From Pseudomonadota bacterium (lineage in GTDB: Bacteria; Pseudomonadota; Gammaproteobacteria; Xanthomonadales; SZUA-38): a stretch of 64,000 nucleotides of DNA. The notes beneath the pieces are model-generated. The model had not been told where the DNA came from and did no database searches. It was given only the letters and a program-made list of their open reading frames with translations. Every line of letters starts with the position of its first letter. Positions within the stretch are counted from its first letter, which is position 1. The stretch spans positions 186,001 to 250,000 of the forward strand of contig JBCCCR010000003.1 of assembly GCA_039033415.1 (NCBI GenBank), read 5' to 3'. Made by a program: the position numbers and the translations under genes. Shown one piece after another: positions 9,092-18,800 of this stretch.

Positions 9092-11187
9092 ACGAGACAG
9101 GGTTTATAACCGACCTGCTGATCCATCACCTGGCGCTCAGCACAGGCCTGATCCTCGCGGTGTCGCTGGCGTTGGCCTTCAGCCGCTATGAAAGTGCCGC
9201 GGCCCGGCACGCCAGCTGGGCACTAGTGCTGGTCATGCTGCTCGCGATGCCGCTGCTTTTGGCCTGGCCTGATTCCGATCGGGAGGCGCGCTCGTCGACA
9301 CCCACCGCCGAACGGCTGGTGGCGACGCCACCTGGGGATTCGGCCGCCAGAGTCGCGAAAAGCAACAGCCCCGACCCGATACTCACGCCGGCGACCCGTC
9401 CAAAGGCAACCCAAGCGGGTAGCCTCGGTCGGTGGTTGGCGGCAGCATGGCTTCTCGGCGCCCTGCTGCAGCTGGCGCTTCTGCTGCGCGCTCTCAGGTA
9501 CAACCGCGGTCTGCGCCGTCGATCTGCGTGGGCAGCTAACGATCTGATTGAACAGGCTAACACCCTGGCACGGCGCATGGGCATGTCTCGTAAGGTGACC
9601 GTCAGGCTCAGTCCGGAGGTCGGTTCGCCGCAGACCGTCGGGACGCTTGCACCGATGATCGTGCTCCCAACGGCCTGGCAAACCCAGGCGAGCTCATCGA
9701 TGGTCAGTCATGCGCTTGCCCATGAGCTCGCGCATATCAAACGCGGCGATCACTGGTGGGTCTGGCTCCAGTTCGGCGCACGCGTGGCGTTCAGCTTCAA
9801 TCCGGGAATCTGGTACGTCATCAGCCAAATGAACACCGAGCGGGAAGCCGCCTGCGACGACTGGGCGCTTTCATTGGGGGCCTCGCCGAAGCGCTACGCG
9901 TCGAGCCTGCTCTCGGTCGCGGCGTCGCTGCTGCCAGGCCGGCCGCCTGAATTGGCCATTCCCTGCCTGCGCTCCAAAAACCATTTACGACGGAGAATTT
10001 CACACATGCTGGACGTCAAGAAGAGCCACTCCACGCTGCGCGCTGGACGCCTTACCGCCGCAGCCGCCGCCATCGTCTTTGCTGGCGGGGCGCTGGCCGC
10101 GCCCCAGTGGGTCAGCCTGGGGTTCAACGCGAGAGAAGCCGTGGGTGCTGTGGTTTCCCTGAACGTCAGTCGCGACCGTACCCCGCGCGCTGATGACGGG
10201 CTGCTGTTTACCGCCTGGGCGGGCGATCTTGCGGCAACCCGGCAGCTGCTGGCCGGCGGTGCAGACCCCGAAGAGGTGAACCGACGCCGCGATCCGCGGA
10301 CGCCACTTATCGCCGCCGCTCGACGCGGCAACTGGGAAGTCATGTTTGCGCTGCTGGACGCCGGTGCCCGGGTGGACTTCCACCATGGTAAAGACGAAAG
10401 CGCTTTGATCGCCGCCAGCGCGCGGGCGCCGGCGGCGGTGATCACCGAGCTGCTCGCCCGCGGCGCAGACGCTAGGCGACAGGTGAACGGTGATGGCACC
10501 GCGCTGATCGCCGCCGCTCGCCACGGCCAGGCCGCGAATGTCGAGCTGCTGTTGGCGGCAGGTGCAGACCCCAACACTTGGAGCAACGGCGACGAGTCGG
10601 CCCTGTTCCACGCGGCTGCCGGAGGTCACCTGGAGATTGTCGAGCTGTTGCTGGATGCCGGTGTCGATCCGAGCGTGACCTTTGACGGGGACGGCACGCC
10701 GCTGATGCTGGCCATTCGCCACGGCCACGACGACGTGGCGAACCTGTTGCTTAAAGCGGGAGCCAGCGTCAACGAGGCTGTCAGCGGTGACGGCACCGCC
10801 TTGATCGATGCAGCCAGGCGCAATGATGTAGCCACCACCAGCGCGCTGCTGGCCGCCGGCGCTGACGTCAATCAGGCGGTGCGCGGCGATGGCAACGCGC
10901 TCATCAACGCTGCCCGGGGCGGACATCTGGAATTAGCCGCCCTTCTCCTGGACGCCGGTGCGGGCGTGAACGCTCACGTAAAAGGCGACGATACACCGCT
11001 GATCAACGCGGTCTGGAGCAACAACGCCGACCTGGTGGGCCTGCTACTCGAACGCGGCGCAGATCCGCTGCTTGAAGGTGACTACGATAGGGAATTAGGA
11101 ACCCAGCGCACGCCGCTGAATCAGGCAGACCCTGGAAGCCCCATTGCGATGCTGCTCACCGACACCGCCAACGGCAACCGCCGCTAA
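9088..11187 (+). CDS. M56 (BlaR1-type) membrane metalloprotease fused to nine ankyrin repeats
   Basis: The N-terminal ~350 residues are an M56 peptidase. There are membrane helices near 10-30, 50-65 and 110-130, a zinc motif HELAH (212-216) and the third-ligand region EREAACDD (251-258), so catalysis looks intact. A further hydrophobic segment follows near 325-345. From about residue 368, nine consecutive 33-residue ankyrin repeats run to about 665, each with a DGTALIxAAR...LLLxAGAD pattern. This replaces the penicillin-binding sensor domain of BlaR1. By analogy with BlaR1 the C-terminal part would be periplasmic and act as a protein-binding sensor; this is inference. It is coupled to the BlaI-like repressor gene. 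Its stop overlaps the convergent neighbour by 4 bp. Confidence 0.92.
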   Translation: MNETGFITDLLIHHLALSTGLILAVSLALAFSRYESAAARHASWALVLVMLLAMPLLLAWPDSDREARSSTPTAERLVATPPGDSAARVAKSNSPDPILTPATRPKATQAGSLGRWLAAAWLLGALLQLALLLRALRYNRGLRRRSAWAANDLIEQANTLARRMGMSRKVTVRLSPEVGSPQTVGTLAPMIVLPTAWQTQASSSMVSHALAHELAHIKRGDHWWVWLQFGARVAFSFNPGIWYVISQMNTEREAACDDWALSLGASPKRYASSLLSVAASLLPGRPPELAIPCLRSKNHLRRRISHMLDVKKSHSTLRAGRLTAAAAAIVFAGGALAAPQWVSLGFNAREAVGAVVSLNVSRDRTPRADDGLLFTAWAGDLAATRQLLAGGADPEEVNRRRDPRTPLIAAARRGNWEVMFALLDAGARVDFHHGKDESALIAASARAPAAVITELLARGADARRQVNGDGTALIAAARHGQAANVELLLAAGADPNTWSNGDESALFHAAAGGHLEIVELLLDAGVDPSVTFDGDGTPLMLAIRHGHDDVANLLLKAGASVNEAVSGDGTALIDAARRNDVATTSALLAAGADVNQAVRGDGNALINAARGGHLELAALLLDAGAGVNAHVKGDDTPLINAVWSNNADLVGLLLERGADPLLEGDYDRELGTQRTPLNQADPGSPIAMLLTDTANGNRR

Positions 11188-12734
11188 GACTCGGTTAGAC
11201 TGAAAACGTCGGACAGGCCGGGGTCATGCCACTCCGGACTGTCTGGGGGCACCACATCAAAGGCGATACTGATCCGCCGCTCTTCTGAGGAGAACGGGAG
11301 CGTCCGGTGGAAATACCAGGACGGGAACAGCACGAGATCGCCGGTCACTACGCGCTGCAGCGAGGTGAGCGGGGGCGTACTCAGCTGAAACTTCGGTTCC
11401 GGAAAACCCAGCTCCAGCGCCCCCTCATCCGGGTCATCACCGACGGGCACCTTCAGGTAGAACACGCCGCTGATCACCCCGTGAGGATGCATGTGCGACC
11501 CCTGAAACCCCCCGCTTGAAAGCGCCACCGCCCACATTTTGATTCGCCCCGACTCGGGTAGCAGCGAACCATAACGCTTGTCGATCCGGCGAATGAGGCT
11601 CGCATGGGCGACAGCGGCCGAGCGCAGCTGAGCCAGCAGCGCATCGATCTCACTGCTGCCGGGCACCAGCAGCGACTGGGTCTGGCTGCCGTTGTGCGTC
11701 GACGTGGTCACCGGTTCAAACTCAAGACTCGGGTGACTCAGTATCTGCTCCTCCAGCGCTGGAAAGATCGCGAGATCAAGTGACGGACGCGACCGCTGGA
11801 CCAGCTCAGCGAACCGCTGCGCTTCCCTGGCCCGTCCCGCCTCCCCTGACTCGAGCCATAGCTGGGGCAGGAGCGACAGTACGACCATGGCGGTTTCCCG
11901 GTTCGATCCGGCAACCAGTTGATCCGCCTGGTCCAGGCAGCTGGGGTAGTGGCCCGCCTGGAAGTTGTTAAGAAAGCCCAGGCGCTGGGCGGCCGGGTCC
12001 TGCAGCGTCCCACCCGTCTTGGCCGCCAGCCGGTCGAGGATCTCAAGAGACGCCTGATGACGACCTTGTTCGAAACGCAGGGAAGCGAGATTAAGCAAAT
12101 AGGTCTCATCATCAGCTCCACACGCGGCAGCGAGTTCCAGCGCCTGATCGGCTGCCGCGAGATTCTCACGCTTCAGCTCCAGCGCCGCACGCAGGACAGT
12201 CCAGCGCGACTCGTGAGGATCCGCTTTGCTGAGGGCTTCCCATTGGGCCGCCGCGGCGTCAAAGCGAAACAGTCGCTCCAGCGCCATCGCGAGGTTGCTG
12301 CGCGCGTTGACGTGGTCAGGCTTGCCCGCGAGAAACGTCTCATAGCTATGAGCAGCCGACTCAAAATCCCCAAGGGTGTAGAAGCAATTGCCCAGGTTGA
12401 AGTGAAGGTGGGCGAACTGGGATGGTGCACGCCGGAGCGCCCGCTGATAAGCGTCCACCGCGAAGCGCGGCTGGCCAGCCTGCTGGGCGATCAGGCCGTA
12501 CTTGGCGATCAGCTTGGCGTTGTCGGGCTGGATGGCCAGGGCTTGATCAACAAGCTGCAGCGCGGCGTCGAAACGCTGCTGAGACTGATAGATCTCCGCC
12601 AGCTGAACTGCCGACAGCCAGTCCTGTGGATAGCGGCTGATCATTTCCTGAAGCAGCTCGCTGGCACCGCTGACGTTGCCGTGGCTCATGAGTTGTGCTG
12701 CACGCTGCTTCAGCTGCTGATGCTGAGGATCCAT
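11184..12734 (-). CDS. TPR protein with C-terminal 2-oxoglutarate/Fe(II) oxygenase domain
   Basis: This protein of about 516 residues has tetratricopeptide repeats over roughly the first 300 (e.g. DAALQLVDQALAIQPDNAKL, AHLHFNLGNCFYTLGDFESA). The C-terminal domain is of the 2OG-FeII_Oxy_5 type. HMHPHGVISGVFYL (~412-425) gives the first iron ligands, and GDLVLFPSWYFHRTLPF the last histidine. Such domains hydroxylate proteins or small molecules; the target is unknown. The frame is open upstream to 12803, but the ATG at 12734 has TAAGGA just before it and starts the helical repeats directly, so I chose it. It is divergent from hmgA. Confidence 0.85.
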   Translation of the reverse strand: MDPQHQQLKQRAAQLMSHGNVSGASELLQEMISRYPQDWLSAVQLAEIYQSQQRFDAALQLVDQALAIQPDNAKLIAKYGLIAQQAGQPRFAVDAYQRALRRAPSQFAHLHFNLGNCFYTLGDFESAAHSYETFLAGKPDHVNARSNLAMALERLFRFDAAAAQWEALSKADPHESRWTVLRAALELKRENLAAADQALELAAACGADDETYLLNLASLRFEQGRHQASLEILDRLAAKTGGTLQDPAAQRLGFLNNFQAGHYPSCLDQADQLVAGSNRETAMVVLSLLPQLWLESGEAGRAREAQRFAELVQRSRPSLDLAIFPALEEQILSHPSLEFEPVTTSTHNGSQTQSLLVPGSSEIDALLAQLRSAAVAHASLIRRIDKRYGSLLPESGRIKMWAVALSSGGFQGSHMHPHGVISGVFYLKVPVGDDPDEGALELGFPEPKFQLSTPPLTSLQRVVTGDLVLFPSWYFHRTLPFSSEERRISIAFDVVPPDSPEWHDPGLSDVFSLTES

Positions 12735-12848
12735 GGTCCTTATTGTCACCGCTTCGAATAGGTTGCCCGAACCACGCCGGCGGGCCACCTTCTTTGCCCG
12801 CAAACATGCGGTTATGATCCTGCTTCAGCCACCTTTAAGAGTGATCCC

Positions 12849-14174
12849 ATGAGCGGGAATCCGGACACGCAGCAGGAGCGATTATCGCTGAAGTACCTTA
12901 CCGGCTTTGGCAACCATCACGCCACCGAGGCGATTGAAGGTGCACTGCCGCAGGGCCGCAATTCACCCCAAAAAGTTCCGTTTGGGCTCTATGCGGAAAA
13001 ATTCAGCGGGAGCGCTTTCACCGCGCCCCGGGCCGCCAACCTGCGCAGCTGGTTCTACCGCCTGAGACCGAGTGTTCGCCATGGCGGCTTTCAGCCACTG
13101 GACCACCCGGCGCTTGCAACCAGCCCGCTGGGCGCCGGGGCGACGCCACCCGATCCGCTGCGTTGGTCACCGTTTGAGGTGCCGGATGCACCGAAAGACT
13201 TCATCGACGGCCTTTTCACCATAGCGGCCTGCGGTGATGCCCACGCCCAGTGCGGGGCCGGGATTCACCTTTACCTCGCCAATCAATCGATGACGAGCCG
13301 TTTTTTCTATAACGCTGACGGCGAGCTGCTGGTTGTACCGCAATCCGGCACGCTGGTGCTTCATACCGAGTGCGGCGTGCTGGAGGTACCGCCGCAGTTT
13401 GTCGCGGCGATCCCCCGGGGCATCAAGTTCCGCGTGGAGCTGCCGGACGGGCCCAGCCGGGGCTACGTGTGTGAGAACTACGGCGCGCCGCTCGAGCTGC
13501 CTGAGCGCGGGCCGATCGGCTCTGACGGGTTGGCCAACAGTCGCGACTTTCAGGCGCCGGTTGCGGCGTTTGAGGAGCGCAGCGGTAGCTACGAGACAGT
13601 GTGTAAGATGGATGGGCAGCTTTACGTTTGCCAAACCGACCACTCGCCGCTGGACGTGGTGGCCTGGCACGGCAACCTGACGCCTTATCGCTACGATTTG
13701 CGCCGGTTCAACGTCATCGGGTCAATCAGCTTTGATCATCCCGATCCGTCCATCTTCACCGTGCTTACCTCTCAGTCCGACACGCCCGGCACTGCCAACG
13801 TGGATTTTGTTGCCTTTGCGCCACGCTGGCTGGTGATGGAGGACACCTTCCGGCCACCGTGGTTTCACCGCAACATCATGTCGGAGTATATGGGCCTGAT
13901 CACCGGCGTCTACGACGCCAAAACGTCAGGCGGATTTGTGCCGGGGGGCGCCAGCCTGCACAACTGCATGGCGCCACACGGTCCGGATGCGGAAGCATTC
14001 ACCAACGCCAGCGAGGCTGACCTCAAACCCGAATTTCTCGCTGACACGATGGCGTTTATGTTTGAGTCACGCTATCTGATGCGGCCGACCGCGCAAGCGA
14101 TGGAGGCGGCCGAGCGGCAGCGGGACTATTGGGAGGTGTGGCGAGGGTTGAAGAAGCAGTTTCAGACGCCCTAA
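12849..14174 (+). CDS. hmgA: Homogentisate 1,2-dioxygenase
   Basis: At 441 residues this is full length for the family, with the diagnostic opening [19 protein letters not shown]. The iron ligands are His340 (WFHRN), Glu346 (MSEYMG) and His377 (NCMAPHGPD). The enzyme opens the ring of homogentisate to maleylacetoacetate in tyrosine/phenylalanine breakdown and is cytosolic. The usual partners (maleylacetoacetate isomerase, fumarylacetoacetase, HPPD) are not in the window. It converges on a CHMI homologue and shares the area with an HpaR-type regulator, so this is an aromatic-catabolism spot. The ATG start gives the standard N-terminus. Confidence 0.97.
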   Translation: MSGNPDTQQERLSLKYLTGFGNHHATEAIEGALPQGRNSPQKVPFGLYAEKFSGSAFTAPRAANLRSWFYRLRPSVRHGGFQPLDHPALATSPLGAGATPPDPLRWSPFEVPDAPKDFIDGLFTIAACGDAHAQCGAGIHLYLANQSMTSRFFYNADGELLVVPQSGTLVLHTECGVLEVPPQFVAAIPRGIKFRVELPDGPSRGYVCENYGAPLELPERGPIGSDGLANSRDFQAPVAAFEERSGSYETVCKMDGQLYVCQTDHSPLDVVAWHGNLTPYRYDLRRFNVIGSISFDHPDPSIFTVLTSQSDTPGTANVDFVAFAPRWLVMEDTFRPPWFHRNIMSEYMGLITGVYDAKTSGGFVPGGASLHNCMAPHGPDAEAFTNASEADLKPEFLADTMAFMFESRYLMRPTAQAMEAAERQRDYWEVWRGLKKQFQTP

Positions 14175-14202
14175 GCGATAAGGCCGAAGAGGTATCTTGG
14201 CA

Positions 14203-14592
14203 TCAGCTCTGAACGCCGCGCTGCGCCAGGTACTTTCGAATATTGCCCGTCTTTTCCCGATCCTCCGGAAGCTCCGTTATTTCCATCGATACGGCCAGGG
14301 GCATCGACTCGTAAACCGGCGCGAGAAAGGCCTGCAGCCGATCGAAGATAAAATCCTGGGCCTGCTTCCGCTCTGAGGACGGGCGAGGCCCAATCCTCGC
14401 GTAGACGTTGATAAATCCGTTGTCAGGATGCCCGTCCGCAATGCGGTAGCAATCGCGCCGCTCGGCGCGGGTTCGGATCCCGGCAAGCGGGAAGACCCCG
14501 CAGTCGGCAGCCGCCTGGTGCAGGATATTGACCAGCTCCTGAATATCCAGCTGTGCCTCGATGTTGGCGGAATACTCAACAACCTGGTGCAT
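14203..14592 (-). CDS. 5-carboxymethyl-2-hydroxymuconate isomerase homologue lacking Pro-1
   Basis: The 129 residues follow the CHMI (HpcD/HpaF) family throughout: VVEYSANI at the start, CGVFPLAGIRTRAERRDCYRI, then NVYARIGPRPSSERKQ and a C-terminal SMEITELP. These tautomerase-fold trimers isomerise a homoprotocatechuate breakdown product using the amino-terminal proline exposed after Met removal. Here the protein begins Met-His-Gln where MPHxxxEY is expected. The in-frame codons upstream (Asp-Gln-Ala) supply no proline either. Classical chemistry should therefore be absent or altered. It diverges from an HpaR-like regulator, the usual regulator of the homoprotocatechuate pathway, but no other hpa genes are visible. 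Confidence 0.86.
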   Translation of the reverse strand: MHQVVEYSANIEAQLDIQELVNILHQAAADCGVFPLAGIRTRAERRDCYRIADGHPDNGFINVYARIGPRPSSERKQAQDFIFDRLQAFLAPVYESMPLAVSMEITELPEDREKTGNIRKYLAQRGVQS

Positions 14593-14732
14593 GGCTTGGT
14601 CCTACTTGTTGCTGCGTGGAATCAACGACAAGCTAAGCGCGCCAGCCGGGACTCGTCAAATCGATTGGCGGCGGCTGTCTGGCGGCGCGGCGCCCGGGTG
14701 CGCGCATTCAGCATTACTGCTAACCTCCGGTC

Positions 14733-15200
14733 GTGGCTCACAAAACCCCTAAACGCCCCATGCGAGGGCTGGAGTCTTCGCTGCCGCTGGCACTCCTGCG
14801 GGCTCGTGAGTGCGCCATGAATCGGTTTCGCCCGATGCTCCGGGAACACGACCTGACCGAGCAGCAGTGGCGGGTGATCCGAGTCCTGGCCCAGCATCCC
14901 AGCATCGAGGTCACCGAGCTGGCCGAACGCGCAATTCTGCTCGGGCCAAGCGTGAGCCGTATCCTGCAGTATCTGCAGCAATCGAGCCTGATCGAACGCA
15001 GCCCGGTAGAGAGCGATCAGCGGCGCTCCGCCATCAGCCTGAGCCCAAAAGGCCGGGCGTTGTTCAAGGAGATTGCCCCGCATTCCGAAGCCATCTACAG
15101 CGATCTGGAAGAGCGCTTCGGCCGCCGGCGCCTGGCGAGCCTGCTGGAGATGCTGCGCGAGCTTGAGCTGGCTTTGAGCGGGTCCGATCAGGCTGCCTGA
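14733..15200 (+). CDS. MarR-family regulator, HpaR-like
   Basis: This 155-residue winged-helix regulator matches HpaR well: SLPLALLRARECAMNRFRPM, then LTEQQWRVIRVLAQHPSIEV, the recognition region LLGPSVSRILQYLQQSSLIE and the wing RSPVESDQRRSAISLS. HpaR represses homoprotocatechuate (4-hydroxyphenylacetate) meta-cleavage genes and responds to pathway intermediates. The gene diverges from the CHMI homologue across 140 bp. The start is uncertain: GTG at 14733 or ATG at 14760 would both give a plausible N-terminus, and neither has a clear ribosome site. It may also govern the AhpD-like gene 72 bp downstream. Confidence 0.85.
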   Translation: MAHKTPKRPMRGLESSLPLALLRARECAMNRFRPMLREHDLTEQQWRVIRVLAQHPSIEVTELAERAILLGPSVSRILQYLQQSSLIERSPVESDQRRSAISLSPKGRALFKEIAPHSEAIYSDLEERFGRRRLASLLEMLRELELALSGSDQAA

Positions 15201-15272
15201 TCCGCGCGCCGAAAAAGAGAATTGGCTCGTCAGCGAGCCGGCAACAACGATCGTCAGCCTGGAGATTTTGCT

Positions 15273-15860
15273 ATGCCGCATATGGATCCGCTTCCCTTCG
15301 ATCAGACCCCACAGTTCAAAGAGCGCTTCGATCATTACCGCAACACCCGAGGATTTGTGCCCAACAGCATTCGCACGATGGCGCGACGGCCCGCCATTGC
15401 CGAGGCGTTTATGGCGCTGAATCAGGCGGTACTCTACGAGGGGAGCGTCAGCGAAGAGCTAAAGATGTTGTGCAGCCTGATTGCCTCGCAGGCGGCCGGC
15501 TGCCGGTATTGTCAGGCCCACATGGCCAACCTTTCTCACATCTACCAGGCGTCAGCGGAGAAGATCGCCAACGTCTGGTCGTACGAAGAAAGCGATCTGT
15601 TCACCGACGCTGAGCGGGCAGCCCTGAATCTCGCGCTGAAAGGGTCGCTGGTGCCCAACGACGCCACCGACGCCGATTTTGCTCGTGCCGGTGCACACTT
15701 CAGCGAAGCCGAGATTGTCGAGCTGGTGGCAACCATTTCCCTGTTTGGCTACTTGAACCGATGGAACGACACGATGGCTACCGAGCTGGAAGAGCTGCCG
15801 GGCAAGGTGGCCGCCGACACGATCGGGCAGACCGGCTGGGACGCCGGGAAACACGGCTGA
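15273..15860 (+). CDS. AhpD-like / carboxymuconolactone decarboxylase-family protein
   Basis: This is an all-helical protein of about 195 residues with the CMD/AhpD core. SIRTMARRPAIAEAFMALNQAVL leads to LCSLIASQAAGC and the redox motif CRYCQAH (CxxCxxxH type). In AhpD this motif works as a peroxidase/disulfide reductase; in other relatives the function is unknown. The chosen ATG has GGAG eight bases upstream; the frame itself extends back to 15222 without a ribosome site. It lies 72 bp after the HpaR-like gene and 20 bp before the secreted heme-propeller gene, all on one strand, so the three may form an operon. Confidence 0.82.
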   Translation: MPHMDPLPFDQTPQFKERFDHYRNTRGFVPNSIRTMARRPAIAEAFMALNQAVLYEGSVSEELKMLCSLIASQAAGCRYCQAHMANLSHIYQASAEKIANVWSYEESDLFTDAERAALNLALKGSLVPNDATDADFARAGAHFSEAEIVELVATISLFGYLNRWNDTMATELEELPGKVAADTIGQTGWDAGKHG

Positions 15861-15880
15861 GCGGTTCGCCGAAGGAGTCC

Positions 15881-18800
15881 ATGATGGCTTACAGCCGTTG
15901 CACCTTCATGTTGGCAGCCAAACGAGCCACCGCGCTGCTCGCTGCTCTTTGGATCGCGACAAACGGCCTCGCGCAGGAAACCAGCTCCGGCGCGGACATC
16001 CCGTTTGTCAACTGGGAAAACCACCCGGTTCATCCCCTGGCCAGCAGTCCTGACGGCACGCTGCTGGCTGTTGCCCATACCGCCGACAATCGGCTCCAGC
16101 TGTTCGACGTCAGCGAGGGCCTGCCGGTCGCCGCCGGGCACGTGGTGGTCGGCGTTGATCCCGTGTCCGTTCGTTTTCGCAGCAACGCTGAGGCGTGGGT
16201 CGTCAACCACATCTCGGACTCCGTCAGCGTCGTCGATCTGGTTGGCCGTCAGGTGACCGCTACGCTGCAGACTGACGATGAACCCTTCGACATCGTCTTT
16301 GCCGGCGATCCGCTGCGCGCGTTTGTGAGCTGCTCTCAGGCCAACACCGTCTTGGTTTACAACGTGCAGGACCTGTCGCAGCCGCCCGAACGTATCAACC
16401 TTAGCGCCGAAGACCCGAGGAGCCTCGCGGTCAGTCCGGATGGCAGCAAAGTCTATGCCGCGATCTTTGAGTCCGGCAACGGGAGTACGGTCCTTGGCGG
16501 TGGCGCCGAATCGCTCGGCACGATCTCCTTTCCCCCCAACGTCACCCGGCAGACCAATACGCCGAGCGGAGGCGAATCACCGGCGCCCAATGCGGGCACC
16601 GGCTTCAGCCCCGCCCTTAATCCACTGCTGCCCCCACCACCACAGGTGGGCACGATTGTGAGGAAAAACGGCGACGGTGTCTGGCTTGACGACATCGGCG
16701 GTGACTGGACACGCTTCGTCAGCGGCTTCCAGGCCAATCAGTCGGGTCGGATCGAAGGTTGGGATCTACCCGACCGGGATGTCGCCGTCATAGACGCAGG
16801 CAGCCTCGAAGTCAGCTACGTGACCGCCCTGATGAATATCAACATGGCGCTTGCGGTGAATCCGGCCAGCGGCGAGATAACGGTCGTCGGCACCGAAGCT
16901 ACCAACGAAGTGCGGTTCGAGCCGCTGCTGAACGGCCGCTTTCTGCGCGTTAACCTGGCGCGGATCCGGGGGGCCGATAATGCGGTTCTCAGCGTCAGCG
17001 ACCTGAATCCTCATCTGACGTATGCCTCATCAACCACCGCCGCGGACAATCGCCTGCGCTCGCTGGGCGATCCACGCAGCATCGTTTGGAATGCGGCCGG
17101 CACGCGCGGTTTTGTCACCGGCATGGGATCTAGCAACCTGATTGTGATCGACACAGACGGTCGCCGGGTGGGTGACCCCATCGATACCGGCGAAGGCCCG
17201 GTCGGGGCAGTACTCAACGAGGAAGCTGGCCTCCTTTACGTTTGGAACCACTTCGAGGCCTCCATCAGCGTCATCGAGCTGGCCACCAGCCGACGCGTTA
17301 GCACCGTCGCGCTCTTTAACCCTCTGCCCCGGGCCATGCGAGACGGGCGCCGCTTTCTGTACGACACCCGACAGAAGTCCGGGCTTGGGCACGTTTCCTG
17401 CGGGTCTTGCCACGTAGACGGACGCACCGACCGGATCGCCTGGGACCTGGGTGATCCGTCAGGCGACATGAGGGCCTTCAATCAGAACTGCGTGACCGAG
17501 GTCCAGGGGAACCCCTGCCCCGACTTCCACCCCATGAAGGGCCCCATGATGACCCAGACCCTGCAGGACATCATCGGGCATGAGCCGTTTCACTGGCGCG
17601 GGGATCGTGACGGCCTGGAAGAGTTCAACGGCGCTTTCACCGGGCTGCTGGGGGCTGACGCCGAGCTGAGCGAGGCCGGCATGCAGGCTTTTGAAGACCA
17701 CCTGGCCACCATTACCTTCCCGCCGAATCCGTTCCGCAATCTCGACAATACGCTGCCCCGCAACCTGCCGCTCCCCGGCCACGTCAGCACGGGTAAATTT
17801 GGCCCGGCAAACCAGCCTCTGCCCAACGGCAACGCGCAGCGGGGCCTGCTGCTCTACACCACCGGCGGTCTGGACGAGCCCTTCCAGTGCTCGGACTGCC
17901 ACACACTACCTACCGGCATGTCCCGGAACGGTCCGCTGCGACTCCTCGGCGGGGCGGTTGAAGCCGGGGGTGAGCAGATGGCGCACGGCCCGCACGGCGA
18001 GGATCATCTCGGTATCGTCAGCGTGGACGGCAACACCAACATAGCCATGAAAACCGCGCAGCTGCGTAACCTCTACGACAAGGTCGGTATGGACGCGCAA
18101 AGCGCCGAGAGCCTCAGCGGCTTTGGCTTTCTGCACGACGGCAGCGTCGATACGCTGGCGCGCTTTGTGGCGCTCGAGGCTTTCGAGCTCGACTCCGATC
18201 AGGACGTTGCCGATCTGGTCGCGCTCATGCTGGCCTTCAGCGGATCCGATTTTGGTCCTGATCCTTCGCCGGGATCAGTCACTGCGCCGCAGAGCCAGGA
18301 TACCCATGCCGCCGTCGGCCGGCAGGTCACCTCAACCGGCGGTTCGCCGACCTCCGAACTCAATACCCTGTCGGTTCTGGCAGCCGCCGGCGCGATCGAT
18401 TTGGTAGCCCACGGCAGCGGCAACAGCTGGGTGCAGCAGGGCCTGGAGTTCAGCCCAGCCCAGGGTGATTCCGTTGGGCTTAGAGATTTGAGCGCCAGCG
18501 CCAGCGCGGCGGCGCCCATCACCTTTACCGCGGTCCCCAGCGGCCTCGGTGAGCGGCTGGGTCTCGATCGAGATCATGACGGCCTCACCGATGCCGAAGA
18601 GCTCAGGCTCGGTTCGAACCCGGCAGACGCTGCGTCCCGGACTCTCACGCCGGTTCAGGGTCTTTGGTTCAACCCCGATCGCAGCGGCCATGGCTTCGAC
18701 CTGCAGCGCCTGGGTAATTTTCTGTTCATTACCTGGTACACCTACAACGAAGACGGCACACCAACCTGGTACCAGGCGGCGGGCGAATTTGCTGGCGAGT

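Noticed and set aside
10000-10926. A 308-codon frame antisense to the ankyrin repeats
   Set aside because: Its internal repetition merely mirrors the 99-bp ankyrin repeat unit.
10189-11100. Ankyrin-encoding 99-bp repeats considered as a CRISPR-like or satellite array
   Set aside because: The repeats are diverged, in frame and encode regular 33-residue ankyrin units.
8705-11187. A beta-lactam resistance operon
   Set aside because: The protease lacks the penicillin-binding sensor domain and no beta-lactamase or PBP gene is nearby.
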